Positions 33,106 to 43,034 are shown, numbered from the stretch's first letter. The stretch: 56,831 bases of DNA from Desulfolucanica intricata (GCF_001592105.1 NZ_BCWE01000021.1:1-56831), one strand, 5' to 3'. Notes: generated by a model from the letters alone, not told the origin. Numbers and translations: made by a program.

Positions 33106-35760
33106 CTATATCTTTTGCACGTCGTACCAATTTGGCCCGATTTTTATATCTACAATCAGTGGAACACTTAATTCTATGACATTTTCCATGCAATTCCGTA
33201 CCAGCTCTTGCATTTCTTCGACTTCATCAGCAGGTACATCAAAAATAAGTTCATCGTGTACCTGCAAAATCATTGTAGAAGAAAGCTTTTTCTTAAGAAT
33301 CTCCTGGTGAATACGAACCATAGCCAGTTTTATAATATCTGCTGCACTTCCCTGGATCGGTGTATTCATAGCTGTTCTTTCACCAAAATTTCGAGTTACA
33401 CGATTGGGACTGAATAAATCGGGTAGATAACGGCGCCTGTTTAAAATTGTTGTTACATATCCCCTCTCTCGGGCTTCACGAATAATCCGGTCAATATATG
33501 CCTTTACGCCGGCATAGCGGACAAAGTAGTTGTCTATGTATTGCCTGGCTTCTTTACGTGTAATCTTTAAATCTTTTGATAACCCAAAATCGCTGATACC
33601 GTATACTATGCCAAAGTTTACTGCTTTGGCACGTCCTCGCATTTCCGAAGTCACTTCTTCCATGGGAACTCCGAATACTTCTGCAGCTGTTCTGGTATGG
33701 ATGTCCTGCTGCTTTTGAAAAGCTTCAATAAGGCTGGGGTCCTGAGCTATGTGTGCTAAAATTCTTAATTCAATCTGAGAATAATCTGCGGAAAGAATCA
33801 AATTTTCGGGTCTTCGTGGAATGAAAAATTTCCTAATTTTCCTTCCTGCGTCCAACCTTATTGGGATATTTTGTAGGTTTGGATCAGAACTTGATAATCT
33901 TCCGGTAGCCGTCACCCCCTGGTGAAAGGTGGTATGCAGTTTGCCGGTTCGTGGGTTGATTAAGCCGGTTAACCCGTCTACATAGGTTGTTTTTAATTTC
34001 ATTAGCTGTCTGTATTCTAGCAATAATGAGACAATCTCATGTTTTTCAGCCAGTTCTTCTAAGACAGCGGCGTCGGTAGAGTAACCGGTTTTAGTCTTTT
34101 TAATTACTTTTAGTTTTAGTTTTTCAAACAGTATTCTTCCCAGTTGTTTGGTGGAATTTATGTTAAATTCTTCACCGGCCTGCTCATAAATAGCAAATGT
34201 TAATACTTGCAGCTTTTTTTCGAGTTCCTTTGACATAAGTTGTAGTTGTTTTTTATCTACTTTAACGCCTGCCTTCTCCATATCGGCAAGAACCAGTACT
34301 AATGGTAATTCTACATTCATATAGAGTTTTTGTTCATCCTGCATTACTAATTTAGTGTTCAGAACATCGTACATAGTATATATACAATCTGCCTGCGTAG
34401 GTAGTACAGCTTCTCCTTCTGACGGTAAAACCACGTTTAAATGTTTTAACGCTGCCTCTTCTATGCTTTGACTGGATTTTCCGGGGTTAAGTAGATAATC
34501 CGCCAACATTATGTCAAACCCCAGATTATAAAGCTCAATTCCGTGATGGTTTAAAATCCAAATGTTTGCTTTTGTATCGTAACAAATTTTTTTTATTTCC
34601 TGATCTTCACATACTGCTTGTAAAAGTCTCAGAGCAGAAGACTTCTCAGTCTTATCCTTATCAACCGGTATGAAATAATTTTGTCCTTTTGCAAAGGTTA
34701 AGCCGTATGAAATTAAGCCCCTTTCCCGATTTCCTTCAAAAGCTAAGGCCACCCGACCATATTCTCTTATTGCTCGGAGCAAATCATCATAATCTTTGGT
34801 ATCAGATATAGTATGATAATTTACTTGATAAATGTCCAGTTGGGGTAAGGCTGATTCCCGACTTTGTGAGGAATTTCTTTGCGTTTTATTTTTGGACACA
34901 TAAAGCATGTCTTTAATTAACTTATTAAATTCCAGTTTTTTAAATGTCTCCAGAAGTTCTTTTTCATTGGGCTCTGTTAAAATTAATTCATCAATTTCAA
35001 TTTTTGCAGGAATGTCTGTATTAATGGTGGCAAGTCGCTTGGAAAGCAGAGCTTGTTCTTTATATTCTTTAATTTTATTACGAGACCGGGCAGGGATTAT
35101 TGCAAGGTTTTCAATTATTTCTTCTATATTCTTGTATTCCTGCAACAGTTTGGCAGCTGTTTTAGGTCCAATTCCCGGGACACCGGGAATGTTATCTGAC
35201 TGATCTCCCATTAAACCTTTTAAATCGATGAATTGGTTTGGATAGACCCCAAATTTTTTTACAACCGCATCTACGTTGTACTCCTCTAGCTCAGTTATAC
35301 CTTTTTTAGTAAGTAATGCTTTTGTAGAGGGGGAGACAAGCTGCAAAAGGTCTTTGTCCCCTGTCAAAATCACGGTATTAATATTTTTTTGTTCAGCCTG
35401 CTTAACTATTGTACCGATTATGTCATCTGCTTCATATCCCTCAAATTCATACCATTTAATCGACATAGCATTAAGAACTTCTTTTACCAAGGGAAACTGA
35501 GGTCGCAATTCTTGCGGTGTAGCCTTGCGGTGAGCTTTATAATCGCTGTACTGTTCAGTACGAAAGGATATTTTACCTTTATCAAAGGTTACCGCTAACC
35601 ATTTAGGCTGGAGGTCCTTTATTATTTTTAACAGCATGTTTGTAAAGCCGTAAACTGCATTTGTAGGCAGCCCTTCTGTTGTTGTTAGTAGAGGTATGGC
35701 GTGAAAAGCTCTGTGGACCAGGCTGTTTCCATCAATTACCAATAGAGTTTCCGAGGACAA
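33106..35760 (-). CDS. polA: DNA polymerase I
   Basis: This 884-residue family A polymerase acts in repair and Okazaki-fragment processing. Residues 1-290 form the 5' nuclease (FDKGKISFRTE, YEADDIIGT, LTGDKDLLQL, GLMGDQSDNIPG). Residues 310-470 are a 3'-5' exonuclease-like domain without the catalytic acidic residues (ALAFEGNRE replaces the DxE motif), so proofreading is probably lost. The polymerase domain has SADYSQIELRILAH, RGRAKAVNFGIVYG and QVHDELIF. The start is TTG with GGCAGGTGCG upstream. It heads the cluster with mutM. Confidence 0.96.
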   Translation of the reverse strand: MSSETLLVIDGNSLVHRAFHAIPLLTTTEGLPTNAVYGFTNMLLKIIKDLQPKWLAVTFDKGKISFRTEQYSDYKAHRKATPQELRPQFPLVKEVLNAMSIKWYEFEGYEADDIIGTIVKQAEQKNINTVILTGDKDLLQLVSPSTKALLTKKGITELEEYNVDAVVKKFGVYPNQFIDLKGLMGDQSDNIPGVPGIGPKTAAKLLQEYKNIEEIIENLAIIPARSRNKIKEYKEQALLSKRLATINTDIPAKIEIDELILTEPNEKELLETFKKLEFNKLIKDMLYVSKNKTQRNSSQSRESALPQLDIYQVNYHTISDTKDYDDLLRAIREYGRVALAFEGNRERGLISYGLTFAKGQNYFIPVDKDKTEKSSALRLLQAVCEDQEIKKICYDTKANIWILNHHGIELYNLGFDIMLADYLLNPGKSSQSIEEAALKHLNVVLPSEGEAVLPTQADCIYTMYDVLNTKLVMQDEQKLYMNVELPLVLVLADMEKAGVKVDKKQLQLMSKELEKKLQVLTFAIYEQAGEEFNINSTKQLGRILFEKLKLKVIKKTKTGYSTDAAVLEELAEKHEIVSLLLEYRQLMKLKTTYVDGLTGLINPRTGKLHTTFHQGVTATGRLSSSDPNLQNIPIRLDAGRKIRKFFIPRRPENLILSADYSQIELRILAHIAQDPSLIEAFQKQQDIHTRTAAEVFGVPMEEVTSEMRGRAKAVNFGIVYGISDFGLSKDLKITRKEARQYIDNYFVRYAGVKAYIDRIIREARERGYVTTILNRRRYLPDLFSPNRVTRNFGERTAMNTPIQGSAADIIKLAMVRIHQEILKKKLSSTMILQVHDELIFDVPADEVEEMQELVRNCMENVIELSVPLIVDIKIGPNWYDVQKI

Positions 35761-35919
35761 GTTATCGCACCTGCCTTAAAAATTGTTATCTATTATTTCA
35801 CCACTATAATTCAAAAAACCTCCAATTGTGTTATTATACTTTTTGTACTCTTAAACTTTGGCAGGACATAACTAAAATATGGCGAATATGGTTTTATCAT
35901 ATTCTATGGGGTGAAAATA

Positions 35920-37389
35920 TTGCGAAAAGCTATTTTTTTAACAGTAACTTTATTACTATTTTTAACTGCTCAGCCTGTTTTCGCTGAGGACAAATTAAGC
36001 GAGGCCGGTTTTTTGTTCCAGGAAATACTGGATTATGTTTACGAAAACCACTTGGATGAGCCTGATTTGGATGATCTCATGTATGGTGCCATTGATGGTA
36101 TGTTAAGTAGTTTGGAAGATCCATATACAGAATATTTTACTAAGGAAAATTTGGAGCAATTTAAGGATTCTTTAGACGGAGACTTTGTTGGAGTAGGCAT
36201 ACGGTTGAGACTTAAAGACCAATTACCGTATGTAGAGGAGGTATTTTCGGGTTCCCCGGCCTTAAACGCAGGACTTAGAGCAGGTGATGTAATTATTAAA
36301 GTTGAAAGTAAAGATGTTTTTGGACTTCCTTTAGCTGATGTTGTAGAAATGATTCGCGGGCCGGAGGGTACAACTGTTAATTTAACAGTATTAAGGAACG
36401 ATACACAGATTAATTTCCAGATAATTAGAAGGGCAGTTAATATACCGACTATAAGCTATGAAATGCTTGATAAAAAGCTTGGATACATAGTTATTGATTC
36501 TTTTGGCAGTACCAGTGCCAAAGAATTTGCACTGGCTATGGATGAGCTTATGACTCTGGGAATGCAGTCCTTAATTCTTGATTTGCGCAATAACCCCGGG
36601 GGATATTTGAATGAATCCGTAAAGATTGCCGGCCACTTTATAGCACCCGGAAAAACTGTTGTAAGTATAGTCAACCGTAATGGCAAGCGGGATGTTTACC
36701 GGGCTGACGGCCAAGCAGAAGCTGAGGGAATGCCGGTGGCAGTTTTAGTTAATGATAATAGCGCCAGTGCTTCCGAGGTATTAGCGGGGGCTTTACAAGA
36801 TTATAAGGCTGCAGTTTTAGTAGGCACCCAAACATATGGTAAAGGGGTAGTACAAAGTATGCTTCCTTTAATGGATGGCGGTGCCTTAAAGATGACTATA
36901 GCCAAATATCTTACCCCACTGGAGCATGATTTAAATATAGTAGGACTTAAACCGGACTTCACTGTTCTTACTCCAAGCCTTCAATTTCCAGCAGCCAAAC
37001 AGATTATAGATCCTCCTGTTTTAAGGGTAACAGAGTTTAGTGTGGGGCAGCATGAGGTTTTAGTTAATGGAGAAGAAATTATATCCGAAAATGTACCTTT
37101 TGAAGATTTAGGTAATGTGTTTGTACCCCTTCGTTTTGCATTGGAATCTCTGGGTTTTGAGGTTAGTTGGGTTTTAGGGGAAAAGGGTAGCGGGATTAAA
37201 ATTACGGGTTACAATCAAGATTTATTTATACAGTCTGAGAAGAAACAGGCAATATTAAACGGAAAAGAGATTGTTTTGGATTCAGAGATTCGACTAATAG
37301 ATGGGACCTCCTTTATTTCTGCAAATGATTTAAAAGTATTAAATATAAAAGTTATAGTAAATGATGGTAAAATAGAATTGGAAAATTAA
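35920..37389 (+). CDS. S41 C-terminal processing protease with stalk-like domain
   Basis: This 489-residue exported protease of the CtpA/Prc family has a signal peptide (residues 1-23), a PDZ domain (about 85-170, FVGVGIRLR, GSPALNAGLRAGDVI) and a peptidase core. The catalytic serine lies in DNSASASEV near residue 281, with lysine K308 in YGKGVVQS. The C-terminal 110 residues match the copper-amine-oxidase N-like fold (VFVPLRFALESLGFEV) common in Clostridia. I prefer the TTG at 35920 because GGGGTGA lies upstream; a GTG at 35911 overlaps that site. It is monocistronic. Confidence 0.92.
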   Translation: MRKAIFLTVTLLLFLTAQPVFAEDKLSEAGFLFQEILDYVYENHLDEPDLDDLMYGAIDGMLSSLEDPYTEYFTKENLEQFKDSLDGDFVGVGIRLRLKDQLPYVEEVFSGSPALNAGLRAGDVIIKVESKDVFGLPLADVVEMIRGPEGTTVNLTVLRNDTQINFQIIRRAVNIPTISYEMLDKKLGYIVIDSFGSTSAKEFALAMDELMTLGMQSLILDLRNNPGGYLNESVKIAGHFIAPGKTVVSIVNRNGKRDVYRADGQAEAEGMPVAVLVNDNSASASEVLAGALQDYKAAVLVGTQTYGKGVVQSMLPLMDGGALKMTIAKYLTPLEHDLNIVGLKPDFTVLTPSLQFPAAKQIIDPPVLRVTEFSVGQHEVLVNGEEIISENVPFEDLGNVFVPLRFALESLGFEVSWVLGEKGSGIKITGYNQDLFIQSEKKQAILNGKEIVLDSEIRLIDGTSFISANDLKVLNIKVIVNDGKIELEN

Positions 37390-37396
37390 TTTTTTT

Positions 37397-37426
37397 GCAA
37401 CCCTTTACAGCAAAGGGTTGCTTTCT
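37397..37426 (+). terminator. Intrinsic terminator
   Basis: GCAACCCTTT-ACAGC-AAAGGGTTGC is followed by TTTCT after the protease gene. Confidence 0.8.
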
Positions 37427-37530
37427 GTCTGTTATTAAAATAGACTAAAGCAGGAATACAGAGAGTGAGTGTGGAATATTTGTCAAACGTCTTGAATAAA
37501 AAATAATGGCCGCTCATATTGGAGGGGGTG

Positions 37531-38913
37531 TTGACAATAGCTAAAAATATCATGGATATTCCGTGCCCTTGCGGCAGTGGTAAATTGTATCCAGAGTGTT
37601 GCGGTATCAGGAAAAAAGTTGTTTCCCTCGAGCAGGCCCGCTGGCGCAAAACCGGCCGTGATTTACGCCGTAAGCTGGGTGAGTTTGCAGAAGAACCGGA
37701 ATTTATAGTAGAGGCGGGGCATGCCCAAGATTTATACTTTAGCAGTCTTGATGAGGATTTTATTGATGATGATTTTACGATGGAACGATGCTTTGAGTGG
37801 TTTATTTTTGATTACCTTATGATTGACAGGCGCACTTTAGTAGAGGCTTATTATGAATTGCCTGATTTAGATTATTATGAAAAAGCTTTACTTTCTGAAT
37901 GGGTTAATTCGAAAATATCTCTTTATGAGGTGCTGAAGGTTTTTCCCAAGAAAAGTTTGATAATACAAGATATTGTTACCGGGCAGCAATTTCATGTACG
38001 TGATGCCAGTGTAGCTTCGGAAATAGAAATTGGAAATATCTTATTAATGCGAGTGTTAAAAGTCGGAGATGAGTATGAATTTTCCACAAGTGGTTTGGCA
38101 CTTCCTGCTGCTGCTAAACCATTCCTAGTATTTAAGATACATGATGACATTCATGAGTTATTTAAACAAAGGAATTCGGTAGAGCCTTTAAGCTGGAATA
38201 AATACCTTCAAGCTCGTTCTCATGTAATAAACAGATGGGTGGTAGATATTGGTTTGTACTCGGGATTGCCGGATATTTATGGCCACAATGCTGTTAAAGA
38301 AAGTCCTTTTAATGCAGTCAATTTATCTGAACAGGATTTAGAAGCCCTTCTTGAGGATATTAAACAATATATATCATTTGAGATGGTTGAAAAAACTGTT
38401 CCAGTTATTAATAGCAAGATTAAGCAGGAAAATAAACAACAATACGGTAAATTGATTGGTAAAAAGACTATTAAGAAGGGTGTGGGTGTACTTCGCTTAG
38501 ATGTGGAAGATGTTTTTAAGTGGGCAAAACCAATCTATGCTGAAGTAGCCAAAAAACTTGTTGATATTTTGTATAAGCAGGGATATGATTTTTCTCAGCA
38601 AGAGGGAGCTGTTCGCATGTGGCATGACTTTTGCAGTAAGGAAAAACCTACTTTCCGTAAAGCCTCTACATGGACGGCAACCTTAGTTTATGCGATAGCA
38701 AGATTGGGACTGGATAAAAAGGTTCATCAGAGTAAGCTGGCCAAGGATTATGGAGTAGCTTCTTCAACTATTTCAAATAATTTTCGCTCCCTTTGCAGGG
38801 TTCTTGATTTGGTTGCCTTTGACCATCGCTATTTTACACAAGAATCACCGCTTACTGAATTGAAAGAAGTTGATCCTCTGCTCGCAGAAATTTTGGAAAA
38901 CTTACGTCTCTAA
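37531..38913 (+). CDS. SEC-C motif protein with C-terminal HTH
   Basis: This 460-residue protein has an N-terminal SEC-C zinc motif (CPCGSGKLYPECC at residues 12-24), like the zinc-binding end of SecA. The long middle region is uncharacterised. The C-terminus has an HTH-like segment (QSKLAKDYGVASSTISNNFRSL) typical of Firmicutes SEC-C proteins. The TTG at 37531 is chosen because GGAGGGGGTG precedes it; another TTG at 37519 comes before that site. Partner unknown; a nucleic-acid or ribosome-linked role is possible. Confidence 0.78.
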   Translation: MTIAKNIMDIPCPCGSGKLYPECCGIRKKVVSLEQARWRKTGRDLRRKLGEFAEEPEFIVEAGHAQDLYFSSLDEDFIDDDFTMERCFEWFIFDYLMIDRRTLVEAYYELPDLDYYEKALLSEWVNSKISLYEVLKVFPKKSLIIQDIVTGQQFHVRDASVASEIEIGNILLMRVLKVGDEYEFSTSGLALPAAAKPFLVFKIHDDIHELFKQRNSVEPLSWNKYLQARSHVINRWVVDIGLYSGLPDIYGHNAVKESPFNAVNLSEQDLEALLEDIKQYISFEMVEKTVPVINSKIKQENKQQYGKLIGKKTIKKGVGVLRLDVEDVFKWAKPIYAEVAKKLVDILYKQGYDFSQQEGAVRMWHDFCSKEKPTFRKASTWTATLVYAIARLGLDKKVHQSKLAKDYGVASSTISNNFRSLCRVLDLVAFDHRYFTQESPLTELKEVDPLLAEILENLRL

Positions 38914-38925
38914 AATATATTAATT

Positions 38926-38970
38926 ATGGATACCCCCGTTATTTCCTTTCGGGGAGATATGGGGGTATAA
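38926..38970 (+). promoter_or_regulatory. Alternative stem-loops before dedA
   Basis: ATACCCCC pairs with GGGGGTAT, and an inner CCCCG pairs with CGGGG. The two stems share bases and exclude each other. The right arm ends just before the first possible start of the DedA gene, so attenuation is conceivable. Confidence 0.35.
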
Positions 38971-38996
38971 TTATGTTTGGTAAAGGGGTGAAGAGA

Positions 38997-39608
38997 TTGA
39001 CTGAATTTATTGAGCAAATATTAACGTTAATTACTGATTATATTGCGGCATTAGGGTATTGGGGTATTGCATTGGGAATGGCTATTGAAAGTGCTAATAT
39101 ACCGTTACCCAGTGAAGTAATTTTACCTTTTGGTGGTTACCTGGTATCTATTGGTAAACTTGACTTTTTTTGGGCTTCAATGGCAGGAACAATTGGGGGA
39201 ACGGTAGGTTCAGTAGTTTCATATTATATTGGTCTCCTCGGGGGGCGTCCTTTTTTAGTTCGTTATGGTAAATATATTGGACTAAACGAGAAAAAACTTG
39301 CTATAGCTGACCGCTGGTTTGAACGATACGGTGAGGCTACAGTTTTTTTTACCCGCCTAATGCCTGTTGTTAGAACTTTTATTTCATTTCCTGCCGGTAT
39401 CAGCGGTATGGATATTAAACGATTTACTGTTTATACATTTTTAGGTTCTTTACCCTGGTCTTTCTTACTTGTATATCTGGGTGTTAAGCTGGGGGAACAC
39501 TGGGATGATTTAAAACCGTGGTTTCACCGGTTAGATGCGGTAATTGTGGCCGGTCTTTTAGCCGTCATTATATATTACTGGTATAATAAAAAGAAAAATA
39601 AAGTTTAA
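38997..39608 (+). CDS. DedA-family membrane protein
   Basis: This roughly 203-residue protein has five or six membrane segments. Family motifs are visible: ESANIPLPSEVILPFGGYL, the GGTVGSVVSYYIGLLGGR loop and FFTRLMPVVRTFISFPAG. DedA proteins are flippase-like and some export undecaprenyl-phosphate or phospholipids. The start is either TTG 38997 (AAAGGGGTGA upstream, preferred) or ATG 38973. It is followed after five bases by a PAP2 phosphatase, a pairing that suits undecaprenyl-phosphate recycling. Confidence 0.88.
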   Translation: MTEFIEQILTLITDYIAALGYWGIALGMAIESANIPLPSEVILPFGGYLVSIGKLDFFWASMAGTIGGTVGSVVSYYIGLLGGRPFLVRYGKYIGLNEKKLAIADRWFERYGEATVFFTRLMPVVRTFISFPAGISGMDIKRFTVYTFLGSLPWSFLLVYLGVKLGEHWDDLKPWFHRLDAVIVAGLLAVIIYYWYNKKKNKV

Positions 39609-39613
39609 AGTGA

Positions 39614-40186
39614 TTGGATGATCTGAATTTGATACTCCAAACTTTTGACGCTGCGCTATTTAATTTTATTAATCATGAACTTCAAAATCCGGTTTTAGAT
39701 TGGGTTATGCCTGTTATGAGTTGTGTCGGGAGTGGTGGTGCTATATGGTTTTGCACTGCCTTAATGTTATATTTTTTTGTACCACAACGGGGTAAAAGAA
39801 TTGCCGTATTAATTGTGCTGGCCTTTTTGTTAAGCAATTTAATAGCAAATGAACTTTTAAAAGATTTGTTTGCCCGGCAGAGACCTTTTTTAACTTTACC
39901 TGATGTTAGGGTCTTAATTAAACAACCGCTTTCATATTCTTTCCCCTCGGGGCACGCTGCTACTTCTTTTGCAAGTGCATTCGTAATAGCTAAAAAAATA
40001 AGGCCTATGGCGTTACCGGTAGTATTTATGGCGTTAGCCATTGCCTTTTCCAGAATCTATGTAGGCGTACATTATCCTTTGGATGTGGCTGCCGGTGGGA
40101 TGATTGGTTGGTTATGTGCCCTTATTGTACTTCGTAATGAAAAAAAATTAGATATACTATTTCGTAAACGGGATAGGAATCTATAA
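39614..40186 (+). CDS. PAP2-family phosphatase
   Basis: This 190-residue membrane phosphatase is of the undecaprenyl-diphosphatase or phosphatidic-acid phosphatase type. The three PAP2 signature motifs are KDLFARQRP, YSFPSGHAATSF and SRIYVGVHYPLD, with the histidines at the expected positions. About five membrane helices. It starts at TTG five bases after dedA and is likely co-translated with it. Together they may dephosphorylate and flip the lipid carrier (inference). A terminator follows. Confidence 0.88.
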   Translation: MDDLNLILQTFDAALFNFINHELQNPVLDWVMPVMSCVGSGGAIWFCTALMLYFFVPQRGKRIAVLIVLAFLLSNLIANELLKDLFARQRPFLTLPDVRVLIKQPLSYSFPSGHAATSFASAFVIAKKIRPMALPVVFMALAIAFSRIYVGVHYPLDVAAGGMIGWLCALIVLRNEKKLDILFRKRDRNL

Positions 40187-40218
40187 CAGTAGGGAGGTTA
40201 GTACCTCTCTTTTTTATT
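40187..40218 (+). terminator. Intrinsic terminator
   Basis: GGGAGGT-TAGT-ACCTCTC is followed by TTTTTTATTTA after the PAP2 gene. Confidence 0.8.
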
Positions 40219-40411
40219 TACTTCAGAAAATTATTCTTTATAGTTTAATGTTTTACTTAGTTTCCGGAATTGCCACAGCATAATCTTTTTCTAATACAAG
40301 GAGCCTTTAGATGTCTTGAAAGTCGCTGGAGGCGATTTCTTGTAAATTATTACGAATAGCTTTATAAACACTAGGGATAATAATTGTAAACAGCATGAAA
40401 GGGGGGAAAAC

Positions 40412-40942
40412 ATGAGGAAACAATGGAGGTTATCAGTTTACGCTATAATGGTGTTTGTTATAGCTGCTCTCATAGTAACAGTTATAGGTGGTTGTACTGC
40501 AGCTCAAAAACCGGATCCAAAACCTAATGAACCAAATCCACAGGTTTCACCGGCACCACAAACACCTACACCTACACCGGTTAGGAATATGCCTACCAAT
40601 ACAGACCAAATAAACCGTATATCTGAGAGACTGGCTGCCGATGTAGCACGTATACCGGGAGTAAACAGTGCCGCGGTTGTTATTTCCGGTAATACAGCCT
40701 ATGTTGGTGTAGATATGGATGCTGGAGTTGAAAAAAGAACAACTAACAATATTAAAAATGATGTAGTTAGAGTAGTTAAAAAAGGAGAACCCAGGCTGGC
40801 TAATGTTTTAGTAAGTACTGATGCTGATACTGTTACCCGTTTGAAGAAAATTGGTGATGGTTTAGCACAAGGAAAGCCTATGTCTGCTTTTGACCGGGAA
40901 ATGGCTGAAATTGCTCGCCGCATGTCACCCAATACCAGGTAA
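40412..40942 (+). CDS. YhcN/YlaJ-family sporulation lipoprotein
   Basis: This 176-residue lipoprotein has the lipobox VIGGC (cysteine at residue 28), then a Pro/Thr-rich linker. The YhcN/YlaJ domain follows (NRISERLAADVARIPGVNSAAVVISGNTAYVGVDMD). Members are spore-membrane lipoproteins in Bacillus and Clostridia, with effects on germination or outgrowth. AAAGGGGGGAAAAC precedes the ATG. Forespore-specific transcription is expected. It ends before a bidirectional terminator. Confidence 0.88.
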   Translation: MRKQWRLSVYAIMVFVIAALIVTVIGGCTAAQKPDPKPNEPNPQVSPAPQTPTPTPVRNMPTNTDQINRISERLAADVARIPGVNSAAVVISGNTAYVGVDMDAGVEKRTTNNIKNDVVRVVKKGEPRLANVLVSTDADTVTRLKKIGDGLAQGKPMSAFDREMAEIARRMSPNTR

Positions 40943-40965
40943 TGATTTTCCTTGTAAGATATTTG

Positions 40966-41006
40966 AGGCCGCATTTTACTGAATTGTAAAATGCGGCTTT
41001 TTTTAG
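40966..41006. terminator. Bidirectional intrinsic terminator
   Basis: GCCGCATTTTAC/GTAAAATGCGGC is followed by TTTTTTTAG. It lies between convergent genes. Confidence 0.85.
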
Positions 41007-41755
41007 TCGATTACACCCGGCCCGTATTTTAATAGTTCTGATACAGTAACAAATTGGTACCCTTTTTCTTTTAGTCCTTTAATTACTGCGGGTAGGGCGT
41101 CCGGGGTTTGACTGCACGTGTCACTGGCATGCATAAGAATGATTGCTCCGGGGTGTGCTTTCTCTAAAACTCCATTAACAATCTCCTTCACTCCGGGTTT
41201 TTTCCAGTCCATGGAATCGGCACTCCACTGGATCACCTTATACCCAAGGTCATCACAAATACTTAAAACCATGTCATCCCAGTCTCCGTTGGGTGTTCGG
41301 ATTAAGCTTGGTGATATTCCAGTTACCTTTTTAAGTTTATTGTGGGCTGACATAATTTCTTTGCGCACAGTTTCCGGTGATTCCTGACTCAAGTTTATGT
41401 GTCTGTCACCATGACTGGCGATTTCATGGCCTTCACGAACTAATCGTTTTGGAAAATGAGGATATTTCTCAGCCCAGGGTCCGGAAAGAAAGAAGGTGGA
41501 TTTAATATTGTTCTTCTTTAAAATATCCATAACAGGTCCCGGAACCTTGGTACCCCAACTTATATCAAAAGTTAGTGCTACTAATTTTTCTTTAGTCTGC
41601 ACTTTATAAATAGCGTGTGGTTTAGAGCCGGCAGTACTTGGAACAATTTGTTGTTTAATTACGATAGATCCAATTAAACAAAATGAAACAGCTACCAGAA
41701 GTCCGACCAGTGAATTTCTTTTCATTTTTGTAAGATTGAAGTAAAAAACCCGCAC
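41003..41755 (-). CDS. Polysaccharide deacetylase, PdaB-like
   Basis: This 250-residue protein has an N-terminal membrane anchor (residues 14-32) and a NodB domain. Motif 1 is LTFDISWG as in sporulation PdaB proteins, motif 2 is EIASHGDRH and motif 3 RTPNGDWD. The terminal LMHASDTCSQTPDAL motif is present. Classical members deacetylate peptidoglycan or chitin-like chains; PdaB is needed to keep spores stable. The GTG start follows AAGGTGGTG. Activity may be altered, as motif 1 lacks the second aspartate. Confidence 0.88.
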   Translation of the reverse strand: MRVFYFNLTKMKRNSLVGLLVAVSFCLIGSIVIKQQIVPSTAGSKPHAIYKVQTKEKLVALTFDISWGTKVPGPVMDILKKNNIKSTFFLSGPWAEKYPHFPKRLVREGHEIASHGDRHINLSQESPETVRKEIMSAHNKLKKVTGISPSLIRTPNGDWDDMVLSICDDLGYKVIQWSADSMDWKKPGVKEIVNGVLEKAHPGAIILMHASDTCSQTPDALPAVIKGLKEKGYQFVTVSELLKYGPGVID

Positions 41756-41906
41756 AATTTCACCACCTTTTTGGATTTCTGTATAAATATACTGGAGATA
41801 ATCTGTGAATATGCAAGAATTTTGTTTTTTAGTTATGGGGAATCTTACCTCTCATAAATAGATCTTTCGACTGGCAAAATATATGCCGAAAGGATGCTGA
41901 TCAATT

Positions 41907-43034
41907 ATGATAGTAAAAAAGAGCCTAACAATCTTTTTAACCGCGGCATTCCTATTAGCATTTGCCTATCCCTTGGCTGCCGGGGCTGAAGAGCCGGAGA
42001 TATCTGCGGATGCCGCGGTTTTAATGGATTCTGCAACGGGGGAGGTGTATTTTGCCAAAAACCCTCATCAAAGACGTTATCCGGCCAGTTTAACTAAAAT
42101 CATGACTGCCATTATAGCCTTGGAAAATGGTCGATTAAATGAGGTGGTTACCGTTGGCCAAAAAGCTGCCTCCGTCTCTGTGGGTTCAATTATCGATTTG
42201 CGGGTTGGAGATAAACTAACCTTGGAAAATTTGTTAAAAGCAGCTCTAATTTGTTCAGCTAATGATTCTACCGTGGCAATTGCTGAGCATATCGGTGGTA
42301 ATCATGACAACTTTGTTGAACTGATGAATGCAAAAGCACTGTCTTTGGGAGCAACTAATACACGTTTTCAGAATACTAACGGATATACGCTGCCTAATCA
42401 TTATACGACTGCTTACGATTTAGCCTTGATTACCCGCTATGCCCTTAAAAATAAAGATTTTAACCGATTTATTGCTACTAAAGAAGATACGATTTATTGG
42501 AAAGGGAAAGAGCGTGAGTTGGATGTTAGAAATACAAACCGTCTTCTCAGGGAAAGTTACCCGGGTATAGACGGAGTAAAAACAGGTTCTACACCACGGG
42601 CCGGAAATTGTTTAATTGCTTCAGCTACCAGAGACGGTCGCAGACTCATTGCGGTTGTTTTGCATTGTAGGAATCGTTTTACAGATGCAGCTAAAATTTT
42701 AGAATATGGTTTTAAAGAGATTAAAACGGTACAGCTTTGTAAGCAAGGGGAACAGCTGACAGTAATACCGGTGAATGAGGGGATAGTTAGTGAAATACCA
42801 CTGGTTGCGAAGAATAGTTTAAAAGTTGATGTGATAAAAGAAAAAATTCCTTTAATAAGTAAAAGGCTGATCATAGAAGATTATGTACAGGCTCCGGTGA
42901 ATAAGGGGCAAAAGTTAGGGGAAGTTGTATATTACTTGGATAACAAGGAAATATGCCGTTCTATTTTGGTGTCGGGGCAAGACGTAAAGCGAAAAGCATG
43001 GCTAAAACGAATGTTGGAAAAATTATTAAGATAG
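41907..43034 (+). CDS. dacF: D-alanyl-D-alanine carboxypeptidase (PBP5/DacF type)
   Basis: This 375-residue low-molecular-weight PBP trims the terminal D-Ala of pentapeptides and so limits cross-linking. Signal peptide residues 1-26. The motifs are S61-L-T-K64 (ASLTK), SAN (CSANDST) and KTG (DGVKTGSTPRAG). A C-terminal beta domain and an amphipathic helix (KRKAWLKRMLEKLLR) anchor it to the membrane. In spore-formers this class acts on cortex peptidoglycan. The dacF symbol is by family and context; dacB is an alternative. Confidence 0.92.
   Translation: MIVKKSLTIFLTAAFLLAFAYPLAAGAEEPEISADAAVLMDSATGEVYFAKNPHQRRYPASLTKIMTAIIALENGRLNEVVTVGQKAASVSVGSIIDLRVGDKLTLENLLKAALICSANDSTVAIAEHIGGNHDNFVELMNAKALSLGATNTRFQNTNGYTLPNHYTTAYDLALITRYALKNKDFNRFIATKEDTIYWKGKERELDVRNTNRLLRESYPGIDGVKTGSTPRAGNCLIASATRDGRRLIAVVLHCRNRFTDAAKILEYGFKEIKTVQLCKQGEQLTVIPVNEGIVSEIPLVAKNSLKVDVIKEKIPLISKRLIIEDYVQAPVNKGQKLGEVVYYLDNKEICRSILVSGQDVKRKAWLKRMLEKLLR

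Noticed and set aside
35679-35987. 102-residue ORF across the polA-protease intergenic region
   Set aside because: It overlaps the start regions of both genes, has no ribosome-binding site and has no family resemblance.
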